From Bacteroidaceae bacterium (GTDB lineage Bacteria; Bacteroidota; Bacteroidia; Bacteroidales; Bacteroidaceae), in the NCBI GenBank assembly GCA_017628775.1, contig JAGBYN010000073.1:1-29926 (forward strand): 29,926 nt of DNA, read 5' to 3'. The notes below the pieces were generated by a model. The model ran no database searches. It was not told the origin of the DNA and was given only the letters and a program-made list of their open reading frames with translations. A program made the translations under genes and the position numbers. Position 1 is the stretch's first letter. Every line of letters starts with the position of its first letter. Shown here in pieces: positions 14,357 to 22,764 of this stretch.

Positions 14357-16315
14357 CTATTCTTTATTGTATTTGTCAAGAATATGAATTGCGCGGAGCA
14401 AACCACTAACGTTCATCGCAAATGAAATAGCGCCACGACCTGAGAATCTTGGATTACCATCAAATAATTCAGGTATTGTTCCAACACAATGGTAGAATAA
14501 TTCTTCTTCAAATCCGATAAGCTGGCGTTCAATGAAGTTTAAGCCGCTACGCTTGTAAACGCGCAAGTATGCTTCGAGGTAGAATCCTGTGAGCCAGGGC
14601 CATGCTGTACCGTTGTGGTAAGCAAAGTCGCGTTGCGTTTGTTGACCCACGTAAAGAGGATTGTAGCCGCCGCTCTTTGGTGATAATGAACGAATACCCT
14701 TAGGCGTAACGAGCTCGCGTGTGCAGATGTCGAGCACCTTCTTGCGTTCTGTAACATCGAGTGGAGAGAAGTCCAAAGCAATAGCAAAGATTTGGTTGGG
14801 GCGAACGCTCCAGTCTTGCATTTGTCCGTCAACGTAATCAAGCAAATAACCATGTTCGTTGAGGAATGTGCTCTTGAACGATGCCTGGATCTTTTGTGCA
14901 AGCTCTTCGCACTCGTTGGCGTAAACTGAGTTTTCAGCGCCGGGCGTTTCGCTAAGCATTTGTTGATAGAACTTAACGGCGTTGTACCACAAAGCGTTGA
15001 ATTCTACGATATAACCTGAGCGTGGCACGATTGGACGACCGTTGTAGGTTGAGTTCATCCATGTTACTGCCTTGTCGCGACCATTGCTATAGAGCAAGCC
15101 ATTGTCGTGGAGGAAGAGGTTTGTGTGCTGACCGTTGAGGATAAACTTCATGATACCTGAAAGGAGTTCACCATAAAGTTCGTAGCACTTCTGACGACCT
15201 ACGTACTTGCCATATTGCTGGATACACCATACTGCCCAAAGCAACGTGTCGGGTTGCTCCATTTCATGGATGTCAACACTGATGGGCTCCTTATTAATAA
15301 GGTTCTTGATGGCCTTTGATGCTGTACGCATGTAAGCTTCAAAGCGATCAGTTTCGCCGATGGCAAGTGTTAAGCCAGGAAGCGAGATGAACAAGTCGCG
15401 TGCGCGGCTCTTGAACCAAGGATAACCAGCGAGTACGTATTCTTCTGGATCGTCTTGCTTCTGCACTCTGAATTGGTGAGCTGCATGAACCAAGCAATGG
15501 TATAAGCTATCGTGGGGCGCAGCCTTTTCCATTTCGGCATTCATCAATGGCTCGAGTTCTTCGGGAGCCTTTGCGCGCAATGATGCTGTGAAGATAATGC
15601 TCTGTCCCTTTTCAATGGGCATTTCGAGGTAACCAGGCACCAATAAGTCTTCTGAAGAGTAGTAACCGCGTTCGCGTTCCTTGGGATAATCTAAGCCTTT
15701 GTACCAAGCTGGATCGTGGTGGTATTCGCAAGCGCAATTGGTTTGCATATAAAGCTCGGGGTAGCCTTCGTAAAGACACATCTTAAAGCCGTTCTCAATA
15801 GGCTCATAACCTGTTTTAGCCGTGCCGTTTTCTTGTGTCCAATGACGCACACTACGGAACGCTAAATAAGGCTTTAAACGCAATGTTGTGGCAGAATGAG
15901 CTTCAAGAAGCGTATAACGCACGTAAAGGCGGAAGTGGTCTGATCTGAAGCAAATCTCTTTCTTCAACAAGACACCGCCAATACGGTAAATCCACGTGGG
16001 AACCTTGTCCCACTCAAAACTCATAATGTACTTATGGCCCTTAGGACTGTAGTTCTCGCCTTGATATTTGTGCAAACCTAAGTTAAACTCGGCGCCATGC
16101 TGAATCACCGTTTCATCGAGCGACGACAGCAATACATGATTTTCATCATCAAGGTTAGGAACCGGACCTACAAGGAGTCCATGGTACTTACGGATGTTAC
16201 ATCCAACCAAAGTGGTAGAACAATACGCACCTGACTGATTTGTGATCAAGAATTCCTTGTAGAGTGAATCTTGAAGATTCGCCATTTGCGTTTTGTCAAA
16301 TCTTAGATACGGCAT
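14357..16315 (-). CDS. Glycogen debranching enzyme (amylo-alpha-1,6-glucosidase, GH133-type)
   Basis: A 652-residue cytoplasmic enzyme expected to hydrolyse alpha-1,6 branch points of glycogen. The N-terminal GDE_N domain (about 15-240) has the family block NQSGAYCSTTLVGCNIRKYH and SSLDETVI. The C-terminal (alpha/alpha)6 domain (about 275-645) shows RARDLFISLPGLTLAIG (304-320), QPDTLLWAVW (354-363), GYIVEFNALWYNA (434-446), VRPNQIFAIAL (504-514) and YHNGTAWPWLTGFYLEAY (566-583). Compared with common relatives, the segment near the C-terminus that usually reads QAWSV is FAMNV here, so some divergence exists. It is the first gene of the operon, with a clear promoter upstream and a divergent Crp-family regulator. 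Confidence 0.9.
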   Translation of the reverse strand: MPYLRFDKTQMANLQDSLYKEFLITNQSGAYCSTTLVGCNIRKYHGLLVGPVPNLDDENHVLLSSLDETVIQHGAEFNLGLHKYQGENYSPKGHKYIMSFEWDKVPTWIYRIGGVLLKKEICFRSDHFRLYVRYTLLEAHSATTLRLKPYLAFRSVRHWTQENGTAKTGYEPIENGFKMCLYEGYPELYMQTNCACEYHHDPAWYKGLDYPKERERGYYSSEDLLVPGYLEMPIEKGQSIIFTASLRAKAPEELEPLMNAEMEKAAPHDSLYHCLVHAAHQFRVQKQDDPEEYVLAGYPWFKSRARDLFISLPGLTLAIGETDRFEAYMRTASKAIKNLINKEPISVDIHEMEQPDTLLWAVWCIQQYGKYVGRQKCYELYGELLSGIMKFILNGQHTNLFLHDNGLLYSNGRDKAVTWMNSTYNGRPIVPRSGYIVEFNALWYNAVKFYQQMLSETPGAENSVYANECEELAQKIQASFKSTFLNEHGYLLDYVDGQMQDWSVRPNQIFAIALDFSPLDVTERKKVLDICTRELVTPKGIRSLSPKSGGYNPLYVGQQTQRDFAYHNGTAWPWLTGFYLEAYLRVYKRSGLNFIERQLIGFEEELFYHCVGTIPELFDGNPRFSGRGAISFAMNVSGLLRAIHILDKYNKE

Positions 16316-16363
16316 GAATTATAATTTTTTAAAATTTGTTATTTAGTGTTTACAATTCGAAAC

Positions 16364-16395
16364 CAAAGTTATGAAAATCTTTTCTATTAAACAAA
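16364..16395 (-). promoter_or_regulatory. Promoter of glycogen operon
   Basis: On the minus strand TTTG (16395-16392), a 20-base spacer and TAACTTTG (16371-16364) fit the Bacteroidota consensus exactly. It lies about 50 bases upstream of the debranching enzyme start. Confidence 0.75.
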
Positions 16396-16448
16396 AGGTT
16401 TTTTGCCTTTTTTGTAAAAATGGTATATAGAAGATGCATTTTAGCACC

Positions 16449-16500
16449 AAAATGGGGTACTTTGCCTGAAATTATGATGTTTTTTATCAAAAAATGGGGT
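16449..16500. promoter_or_regulatory. Direct repeat AAAATGGGGT x2, candidate operator
   Basis: AAAATGGGGT occurs at 16449-16458 and 16491-16500. The start-to-start distance is 42 bases, about four helical turns, so both copies face the same side of the DNA. They lie between the divergent glycogen and Crp-family promoters. The binding protein is unknown; the adjacent regulator is a candidate by position only. Confidence 0.35.
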
Positions 16501-16536
16501 TAAAATGAAATATTCAAATAACATTTTGCCGAAAAC

Positions 16537-16567
16537 CTTGAAAGCAAAAAATAAATAACTAACTTTG
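16537..16567 (+). promoter_or_regulatory. Promoter of Crp/Fnr-family gene
   Basis: CTTG (16537-16540), a 19-base spacer and TAACTTTG (16560-16567), a good match to the Bacteroidota layout, about 50 bases before the ATG at 16617. Confidence 0.7.
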
Positions 16568-16616
16568 CCATTGCAACACACACAACACGACTAAACGAAC
16601 TACTAAACTAATACTA

Positions 16617-17318
16617 ATGTTAACAACTGAAAGTCACGCTAAGCGTGAAGCTTTGGAGGTGATGCAACCTATCCTGCAGCATCTTCAGCAAGCTGAAAGG
16701 AGGCTTGTTGAAAACAACATGACGTGGCACGAGTATAAAAAACACGAACCTATCTATCATGAGGGGCAGAAGGCTGATAATTTATTTATTGTCGTTAAGG
16801 GCACGGTGAAGATTTTTAGGGTAGGGGTGTGTCAGCGGCCGCAAATTATCAGAATGTTAAAGTCTGGGCAAATGTTTGGATATAGAGCTTCTATTGCCAA
16901 CGAACCTTACGTGACCTCTGCGGCGGCTTTCGGCCCTGTTTCTTTATGTGTCCTGCCAATGGCTCTGGTTAATCAATTGATGTCAAAGAACCCTACGCTC
17001 CAACATTTCTTTATGACGGAGTTGGCGACTGATCTTGGTACGGCCGACAAGCGCATTGTGAGTTTGACGCAAAAGCATATACGCGGGCGTATAGCCGAGG
17101 CGCTCCTTTCGATCAGGGATATCTTTGGCTTGGATAAAAGTGGCAATATTAATATAGATATCACACGCGAAGAAATTGCTTGTTATGCCAACATGACAAC
17201 GAGCAATGCCATACGCACCATGTCGGCATTTTCACAAGAGAACTTGATTGGATTTGACAATAAGCGCATTAAACTCTTGAACGATGAAGAACTACTTCAT
17301 ATTTCATTGAGAGGATAA
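16617..17318 (+). CDS. Crp/Fnr-family transcriptional regulator
   Basis: A 233-residue regulator. Residues about 35-135 form a cyclic-nucleotide-binding-like beta-roll: HEPIYHEGQKADNLFIVVKGTVKIF, then a long central helix (about 130-160). The C-terminal helix-turn-helix follows (about 160-225): IRGRIAEALLSIRD, then ITREEIACYANMTTSNAIRTM as recognition region. The residues that bind cAMP in Escherichia coli Crp are not clearly present, as is common in Bacteroidota members, so the ligand is unknown. No Cys cluster of the Fnr type is seen at the N-terminus. It is divergent from the glycogen operon, with the intervening 300 bases carrying both promoters and a repeated decamer, so control of glycogen metabolism is a reasonable inference. 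Confidence 0.88.
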   Translation: MLTTESHAKREALEVMQPILQHLQQAERRLVENNMTWHEYKKHEPIYHEGQKADNLFIVVKGTVKIFRVGVCQRPQIIRMLKSGQMFGYRASIANEPYVTSAAAFGPVSLCVLPMALVNQLMSKNPTLQHFFMTELATDLGTADKRIVSLTQKHIRGRIAEALLSIRDIFGLDKSGNINIDITREEIACYANMTTSNAIRTMSAFSQENLIGFDNKRIKLLNDEELLHISLRG

Positions 17319-17486
17319 ACTGCGCGCTTATATTAATGAATGAGTAAACGATGCTTTATGCGATTGAGTAATGAATCTTTAATTGAATAAACGATAATAA
17401 AGCATTAAATATAAGTGTTTTAACTACCTTCTCTTTAATTTTTACTTGAATGCTTACGTTGGTTGATTAAATCATCAACAGAACAC

Positions 17487-17640
17487 TTGTCCTGCATAGC
17501 CAAACCGTATAATCCGTGTAATCATGTTGACAATAACAAATCAACTGATTAAACAGATTCTACGGTTTTTTTGTCCTGCATAGCCAAACTTATAATTCGT
17601 GTGATCACGTTGGCAATAATAAATCAATTGATTAAATAGA
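17487..17640 (+). repeat. Imperfect 84-bp-period tandem duplication
   Basis: Two copies of a roughly 70-base segment start at 17487 and 17571, both beginning TTGTCCTGCATAGCCAAAC and ending AATCAAYTGATTAAAYAGA. They differ by scattered substitutions, so the duplication is not recent. No frame or hairpin stands out. The stretch 17319-17486 between the regulator and this repeat shows no gene. Confidence 0.7.
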
Positions 17641-17649
17641 GTTGACTCA

Positions 17650-17915
17650 TTGGCAAGATGCCGAAGGCGTCTCAGCTCTGTGACATGTGACACGTCACAC
17701 GCTTTTTCCCTTCGCTCTCATCTCCCCAAAGAGGCGAAGCCTCTAACTTCTTTAAACTCTGAACTCTCAACTCTAAACTTTAAAAACCTCTCTATAATGC
17801 GATTGGTGCGTGGCATGACGACGGGCCGACACGGTGATCGGCCCCTATATGCCGGATGGATTCTCTCAACTCTGAACTCTCAACTCTAAACTTTAAAAAA
17901 TTACTCTAAACTCTC
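17650..17915 (+). repeat. Modular intergenic repeat array, forward orientation
   Basis: This array has AGATGCC-GAA-GGCGTCT (about 17656-17672), the TGTGACATGTGAC palindrome (17679-17700), AGAGGC-GAA-GCCTCT (17730-17744), heptamers, then a roughly 55-base segment around GGGCCGA/TCGGCCC (17823-17844). That segment matches 549-600 almost base for base (one difference, GGGATGACG versus GGCATGACG). Heptamers continue to about 17915. The 79-codon open frame across it is not a gene. Confidence 0.75.
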
Positions 17916-17928
17916 AACGATATACAAA

Positions 17929-17969
17929 AACGGCTGTTCAAATGTGTGAACCACAGAAGAACAGCCGTT
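17929..17969. terminator. Bidirectional terminator between convergent genes
   Basis: AACGGCTGTTC (17929-17939) pairs perfectly with GAACAGCCGTT (17959-17969). TTATTATTTTAT follows on the plus strand and TTTTGTATA on the minus strand. It separates the Crp-family gene region from the convergent phosphotransferase gene. Confidence 0.75.
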
Positions 17970-18033
17970 ATTATTTTATGGTATCGCATGAGGATTGCTT
18001 ATTTATTGAGCTATCAGCGTGCGATGGTTTTCA

Positions 18034-19104
18034 TTAGCAGAGTGAAGCAATGAAAGCTTGCATTTCAGCTTGATGTGCTTCAACGCTTTGGAGCAACTTG
18101 AATTGAGCCTTTGAGCGAACCAAGTTGTGTTCTGCATACTGAGTCTTGTAGTAAGTATCTCCATTGATGTAGTCAGCAAGGAAACGTACAGTTTGCATGT
18201 AGGGGAAGAGTGCTGCTGCGTAAGGAAGATTTTCTACTTCAAGAGGGGTAATGAATGAAGATGCTGACTTAAGGTAACCCTTTGCAAACGACTTGAAGAT
18301 TTCCATGTTGAAGTTTACATTGTCCAAGTCTTTGTCGTCTTCCTTACCTGTATTAGCTGCTGAACGCAAGTAATCGCCGAAGTCAGAGAAGATGAAGTTA
18401 GGCATTACGGTGTCGAGGTCGATCACACAAAGCACGTTGCCTTGCTTGTCGAAGAGGATGTTGTCAACCTTAGTGTCGCAATGGCAAATGCGCTTAGGAA
18501 GCTTGCCTTCGCGATGAAGTTGTTCGCCCTTGCACATTTCGTCGGCGCGCTTTTCGAGTTCGTCAACCAACCATTGTACTTCTGCCAAACGGCCTACCTT
18601 ATCTTCAGCTACAGCTTCGCGAAGTTGCTGTAAACGGAATTCCATGTTGTGGAAGTCCTTGATGGTTTCGCCAAGAGCTACAGGGATGTCGGCGAGCATA
18701 GCCTGGAAGTTACCGAATGTTTCACCTACGATGTATGAAGTTTCGGGTGTTACTGCTGACATTGATTCTGTTTCAGGAATAAACACCATTACACGCCAAT
18801 ACTTTTCGCCATCAAAATAGAAGTACTTGCCGTCCTTTGTTGGTACGAAATTCAAAACCTTGCGATCAATATCTTCTGTATGAGCAGCTTCAAGCTTAGT
18901 GCGGATGTGTGATGTTACCGATACGATATTGTTCATCAACATTTCCACGTCAGGGAAAATAGCATTGTTTACGTGTTGAAGTACATAATCGGGTGCATCT
19001 CCCTCTGTTTTAACACGATAAGTAGTGTTAATCAAGCCATTACCGAGAGGAGCTACTTCAATAACATTACCTTGAATGTTAAATTGAGAAACGATAGTGT
19101 TCAT
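18034..19104 (-). CDS. APH-family phosphotransferase, N-acetylhexosamine kinase-like
   Basis: A 356-residue kinase of the aminoglycoside phosphotransferase fold. The catalytic loop is HCDTKVDNILFD (208-219), with Asp210 as base and Asn215 as metal ligand, followed by the DxD-type CVIDLDTVMPNFIFSDFGDYLR (226-247), with Asp229/Asp231 as metal ligand and GDYLR after. The N-terminal lobe starts with a loop PLGNGLINTTYRV instead of a classical P-loop. The VIDLDTVMP block is shared with N-acetylhexosamine 1-kinases, so phosphorylation of a host-glycan sugar such as GlcNAc or GalNAc is more likely than antibiotic resistance (family inference). It is a single gene with its own promoter and terminator. 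Confidence 0.8.
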   Translation of the reverse strand: MNTIVSQFNIQGNVIEVAPLGNGLINTTYRVKTEGDAPDYVLQHVNNAIFPDVEMLMNNIVSVTSHIRTKLEAAHTEDIDRKVLNFVPTKDGKYFYFDGEKYWRVMVFIPETESMSAVTPETSYIVGETFGNFQAMLADIPVALGETIKDFHNMEFRLQQLREAVAEDKVGRLAEVQWLVDELEKRADEMCKGEQLHREGKLPKRICHCDTKVDNILFDKQGNVLCVIDLDTVMPNFIFSDFGDYLRSAANTGKEDDKDLDNVNFNMEIFKSFAKGYLKSASSFITPLEVENLPYAAALFPYMQTVRFLADYINGDTYYKTQYAEHNLVRSKAQFKLLQSVEAHQAEMQAFIASLC

Positions 19105-19158
19105 TGGATTATAAGATTTATAGGATTTATAATACGTTTAAATTAATGTGATATATGG

Positions 19159-19166
19159 CAAAAGTA
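19159..19166 (-). promoter_or_regulatory. Predicted -7 box of phosphotransferase gene
   Basis: On the minus strand TACTTTTG matches TANNTTTG about 55 bases upstream of the start. A T-rich run lies 20 bases further upstream. Confidence 0.5.
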
Positions 19167-19275
19167 CTATTTTTATTTGAGAAGAAAAAAATGTATGCTT
19201 AAAATTTTTCTTTCAATGATTATTGTATGCTCATTGTTGATGGGCTTAACTTTTGCTCATAGGCGTGTTCGGGTG

Positions 19276-20499
19276 TTAAAATTCTTTTTCCACCTGTTGT
19301 TTTGCGAACGCTAAATCAATCTTACATTCTTTACTCTTTGATGAGGGTGCTTCGTACATCACGTCGGCCATGATTTGCTCGAATATTGAGCGTAAGCCGC
19401 GTGCACCTAATTTATATTCGTGAGCTTTCTCAACGATATAGTCGTACACTTCTGGCGTGATGTTGAGCGTTTTGCCGTCCATTTCAAGCAGTTTGGTGTA
19501 TTGCTTAACGATGGAGTTCTTTGGTTCGGTCAAGATGTTTCGAAGGGCCTCTTTATCGAGTGGGTTAAGATGCGTTAGGATTGGCAATCGACCGATAACT
19601 TCGGGGATTAAACCAAAGCTCTTCAAGTCCTGCGGACGCACATACTTCATGAGGTTTGTGGGGTCTAATTTGCGTACATTTTGAACGGAGTCAAAACCCA
19701 CGGTATGTGTGTTCATGCGTTGTGCGATTTTCTTTTCTATGCCATCGAACGCACCGCCACAAATAAAGAGAATGTTTTTGGTGTCAACCTTGATATAGTC
19801 CTGGTCGGGGTGTTTTCGTCCGCCCTTTGGTGGCACGTTAACGATTGATCCTTCAAGAAGCTTGAGCATGGCTTGCTGAACGCCTTCTCCGCTTACGTCG
19901 CGCGTAATGCTTGGGTTGTCGCTCTTACGTGCAATCTTATCGATTTCGTCGATGAAGATAATGCCTCGCTCAGCGCTTTCCACGTCGTAGTTAGCCACTT
20001 GCAATAAGCGCGAGAGGATGCTTTCAACGTCTTCGCCTACATATCCGGCTTCAGTAAACACCGTTGCGTCGACAATAGTGAAGGGCACATCGAGGAGTTT
20101 TGCGATGGTTCGTGCAATGAGTGTTTTTCCTGTGCCGGTAGGTCCAACCATGATGATGTTGGATTTTTCTATTTCAACGCTATCGGGGTCTTCGGGTTGA
20201 TAGATGCGTTTATAGTGGTTATAAACCGCTACTGCCAATTGGCGTTTTGCATCATCTTGTCCGATAACGAATTGGTCAAGGTGCTCCTTGATTTCTTTTG
20301 GTTTGGGAACTTCCTTCCAGCTTTTATCGTTATTGCGTGAAACGGGCTTTCTGCTGTTGCGTGTGATGTTGGCGACGATTTCATTGGCAGCGGTGATGCA
20401 ATGGTTGCAAATGCGTCCTTCAAGTCCGTCTAACAGGAATTCGGCCTCTTCTTCAGGACGTCCGCAAAAACTACAATGGTTCGTTTTTCTTTTGGCCAT
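19276..20499 (-). CDS. clpX: ATP-dependent Clp protease ATP-binding subunit ClpX
   Basis: This AAA+ unfoldase recognises tagged proteins, unfolds them and threads them into ClpP. The 407-residue protein has the ClpX zinc finger with Cys9, Cys12, Cys31 and Cys34, then Walker A GPTGTGKT (119-126), the pore loop GYVGED (152-157), Walker B IFIDEIDK (181-188) and the RKHPDQDYI loop. The C-terminal D2 small domain includes [15 protein letters not shown]. It starts 7 bases after the clpP stop, so the two are co-transcribed. It is complete, with no unusual features. Confidence 0.98.
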   Translation of the reverse strand: MAKRKTNHCSFCGRPEEEAEFLLDGLEGRICNHCITAANEIVANITRNSRKPVSRNNDKSWKEVPKPKEIKEHLDQFVIGQDDAKRQLAVAVYNHYKRIYQPEDPDSVEIEKSNIIMVGPTGTGKTLIARTIAKLLDVPFTIVDATVFTEAGYVGEDVESILSRLLQVANYDVESAERGIIFIDEIDKIARKSDNPSITRDVSGEGVQQAMLKLLEGSIVNVPPKGGRKHPDQDYIKVDTKNILFICGGAFDGIEKKIAQRMNTHTVGFDSVQNVRKLDPTNLMKYVRPQDLKSFGLIPEVIGRLPILTHLNPLDKEALRNILTEPKNSIVKQYTKLLEMDGKTLNITPEVYDYIVEKAHEYKLGARGLRSIFEQIMADVMYEAPSSKSKECKIDLAFAKQQVEKEF

Positions 20500-20506
20500 A
20501 TTTTAT

Positions 20507-21184
20507 TTATTTCTTAGTCAACACTTTATCAATCATGCCGTAGGCCTTAGCTTCTTCGGCGGTCATCCAGTAATCGCGGTCGGAGTCGGCCCACACTTTG
20601 TCGAAGTCGGTGTGTGAGTGGTTGGCGATGATGGTGTAGAGTTCGTTTTTAAGTTTCATGATTTCGCGGGCAGTGATTTCAATATCGCTGGCTTGACCTT
20701 GTGCGCCGCCCAAGGGTTGGTGAATCATGACGCGTGAGTGGGTGAGGGCAGAGCGCTTACCTTCTTGTCCGCTCACCAAGAGTACGGCTGCCATTGATGC
20801 TGCCATGCCAGTACAAATTGTTGCGACATCCGATGAGATGAATTGCATGGTGTCGTAAATACCTAAGCCTGCGTAAACCGAACCACCGGGCGAGTTGATG
20901 TAGATAGAGATGTCCTTTCCGGGGTCGCACGAATCCAGGTAAAGCAATTGTGCTTGAAGTGTGTTGGCTGTATAATCGTCGATGGCGGTACCTAAGAAGA
21001 TGATTCTGTCCATCATCAGACGTGAGAACACATCCATTTGAGTGACGTTGAGTTGGCGCTCTTCAAGGATGTAGGGGTTCAGATATTGGTTTTGTGTTTT
21101 TATCACATCGTCAAGCACCATTGAGTTGATACCCATGTGTTTTGTTGCGTAACGATGAAAGTCGGACATGTTCATGATAATCAA
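20507..21184 (-). CDS. clpP: ATP-dependent Clp protease proteolytic subunit ClpP
   Basis: This serine protease forms the tetradecameric barrel of the ClpXP complex. The catalytic triad is visible: Ser130 in TGMAASMAA, His155 in MIHQPLGG, and Asp200 in ADSDRDYW. The substrate-binding strand INSPGGSVYAG (96-106) is present. At 225 residues it carries an N-terminal extension of about 30 residues compared with Escherichia coli, normal for Bacteroidetes and probably removed on maturation. The first Met (21184) is followed by internal Met at residues 4 and 6, so the exact start is not certain. It lies between tig and clpX, the conserved order. Confidence 0.98.
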   Translation of the reverse strand: MIIMNMSDFHRYATKHMGINSMVLDDVIKTQNQYLNPYILEERQLNVTQMDVFSRLMMDRIIFLGTAIDDYTANTLQAQLLYLDSCDPGKDISIYINSPGGSVYAGLGIYDTMQFISSDVATICTGMAASMAAVLLVSGQEGKRSALTHSRVMIHQPLGGAQGQASDIEITAREIMKLKNELYTIIANHSHTDFDKVWADSDRDYWMTAEEAKAYGMIDKVLTKK

Positions 21185-21216
21185 TTTGTTGTATGAATGA
21201 ATAGATTTAAGAAACG

Positions 21217-21264
21217 AATTAGGAATTAGAAGTTAGGAAAGCCCCGACATTCTAATTCCTAATT
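21217..21264 (-). promoter_or_regulatory. 15-bp inverted repeat in the tig-clpP gap
   Basis: AATTAGGAATTAGAA (21217-21231) and TTCTAATTCCTAATT (21250-21264) form a perfect 15-bp stem with an 18-base GC-containing loop. It lies after the trigger factor stop and before clpP on the minus strand and is followed by CGTTTCTT. It may be a partial terminator, an RNA processing site, or a small AT-rich mobile palindrome. Confidence 0.6.
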
Positions 21265-21281
21265 AGTATTTAATGAGTTGA

Positions 21282-22637
21282 TTATTTCTTTTCTTCAAAG
21301 AGCTTGCCGAAATCCTCAACTGAGATAGCCTTGCGGTTAAGGTTTACAACATTCTTCAATGCTGCTACCAATTTAGTTTCAATGCTACGTTCGATGAGTG
21401 ATTGTGCTTGTTGCTTGTTCTTGAGCATTTCATCGGCATAGTTTTCGAGATATTCAACTGGTACGTTTGTCATGCCGTATTGTGCGAATTGCATTCTTGC
21501 GGCTTCAACGGCAGCTGCCTTCACGTCGTTTTGTTCAATCTTGATGCCATTAGCCTTAACGAGCTTTTCTTTGATCAAGTGCCACTTAAGTTCGGCAATT
21601 GATGCATCGAAGTGTTCTTCAACGTAAGCTTCGCCCTTGTCCTTATTGTTGTTGAGCATCACCTTCTTCAATACTTCGTTGGGGAATTCAACTTCGCCCA
21701 CCTTGTTTTCCATGTATGTACGGAGGTCGAGGAGGAACTTATAGTCAGAATCCAATTCGTATTGCTTGCGGATGTCTTCAGCTACCTTAACGCGGCATTC
21801 TTCTTCGCTGTTAACGTTGCCTTCGCCGAATACTTGATCGAAGAATTCTTGGTTAACTTCAGCGGGCACGAAGCGGCTGATTTCGCTAATTTGGAAGCTG
21901 AACTTGCCGTTGTATTGTGCTACTTCTTCTTTCTTAACCTTCAATAAAGAAGAAATTTCAGTTTCGTTGCCTTCGTAAGCTTCTGTTGGGTTGATTACGA
22001 GGAGGTCGCCTACCTTAGAACCGTTGAAGAGGTTCTTTTGTTCTTCATTCTTGAAGTATGCGGGCATCAAGCTTGCTTGTTCAACAACGAGTGCACCTTC
22101 AAAAGGTTCGCCGTTTTCGTCCAATTGTGCCAACACACCGCGTACGATGTCGCGATCTTCGTAGTTGTCAACTTGAGCGGGGTGACCTGCTTGTTGTGTC
22201 ATGCGCTTGATTTGTGCATCAATTGTTTCGTTGTTTACTTCGATGTCATAGTAATCAACGCTGTCGCTTGATGAAAGTTCTGCGTTCATTTCAGGTGCAA
22301 GACCTAAGTCGAAGTGAAGTGCGAAGTTTTCGTCGTTTTCAATATCTACTTGATCGTCGTGTGCGATAGGTTCGCCCAATACGTCTAAGTTGTTTTCTTG
22401 AATGTATGCATAAAGCTTTTCGCTGATGAGCTTTTGAACTTCTTCAGCCTTGATTTGTGTGCCATACATTTTCTTAACCATACCTGCGGGTACGTGGCCA
22501 GGACGGAAGCCAGGCATTTGCACCTTTGCTTGTGCATTCTTTAAGCCCTTCTTAACGTTTGCTTCGTAATCGGCCTTTTCAATATTTAATGTAATAACAC
22601 CTGTTACATTTCCTGTTTTTTCAAATGTAATATTCAT
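21282..22637 (-). CDS. tig: Trigger factor (ribosome-associated chaperone and prolyl isomerase)
   Basis: Trigger factor meets nascent chains at the ribosome exit and delays folding. The N-terminal ribosome-binding domain shows the signature-like PGFRPGHVPAGMVKKMYG (residues about 43-60), close to the GFRxGKxP motif. A PPIase-like segment follows (about 150-235: DNYEDRDIVRGVLAQLDENG to FNGSKVGDLLVINP), diverged as in other Bacteroidetes. The rest is a long helical chaperone domain. At 451 residues its length is usual. It is placed directly upstream of clpP and clpX, linking co-translational folding with proteolysis. A TANNTTTG -7 box lies upstream. Confidence 0.93.
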   Translation of the reverse strand: MNITFEKTGNVTGVITLNIEKADYEANVKKGLKNAQAKVQMPGFRPGHVPAGMVKKMYGTQIKAEEVQKLISEKLYAYIQENNLDVLGEPIAHDDQVDIENDENFALHFDLGLAPEMNAELSSSDSVDYYDIEVNNETIDAQIKRMTQQAGHPAQVDNYEDRDIVRGVLAQLDENGEPFEGALVVEQASLMPAYFKNEEQKNLFNGSKVGDLLVINPTEAYEGNETEISSLLKVKKEEVAQYNGKFSFQISEISRFVPAEVNQEFFDQVFGEGNVNSEEECRVKVAEDIRKQYELDSDYKFLLDLRTYMENKVGEVEFPNEVLKKVMLNNNKDKGEAYVEEHFDASIAELKWHLIKEKLVKANGIKIEQNDVKAAAVEAARMQFAQYGMTNVPVEYLENYADEMLKNKQQAQSLIERSIETKLVAALKNVVNLNRKAISVEDFGKLFEEKK

Positions 22638-22681
22638 TGTTTAATAGTTTTGTGATAATTAATCTAATTTTATTGCGGACG

Positions 22682-22689
22682 CAAAATTA
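22682..22689 (-). promoter_or_regulatory. Predicted -7 box of tig-clpP-clpX
   Basis: On the minus strand TAATTTTG matches TANNTTTG about 45 bases before the tig start. No heat-shock-like operator was recognised. Confidence 0.55.
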
Positions 22690-22764
22690 ACATTAAAAAT
22701 TGAGATAAAACCTTTTTACTGAACTAAAAATCTTATAAATCAATTTAAATCGGCAATATTTTAG

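Noticed and set aside
17650..17889. 79-codon open frame between regulator and phosphotransferase
   Set aside because: Made of the intergenic repeat array (SLRSHLPKEAKPLTSLNSEL-like translation of heptamers).
18034..19104. Aminoglycoside resistance gene
   Set aside because: The fold is shared, but the VIDLDTVMP block and host-glycan context point to a sugar kinase; no resistance-specific feature is seen.
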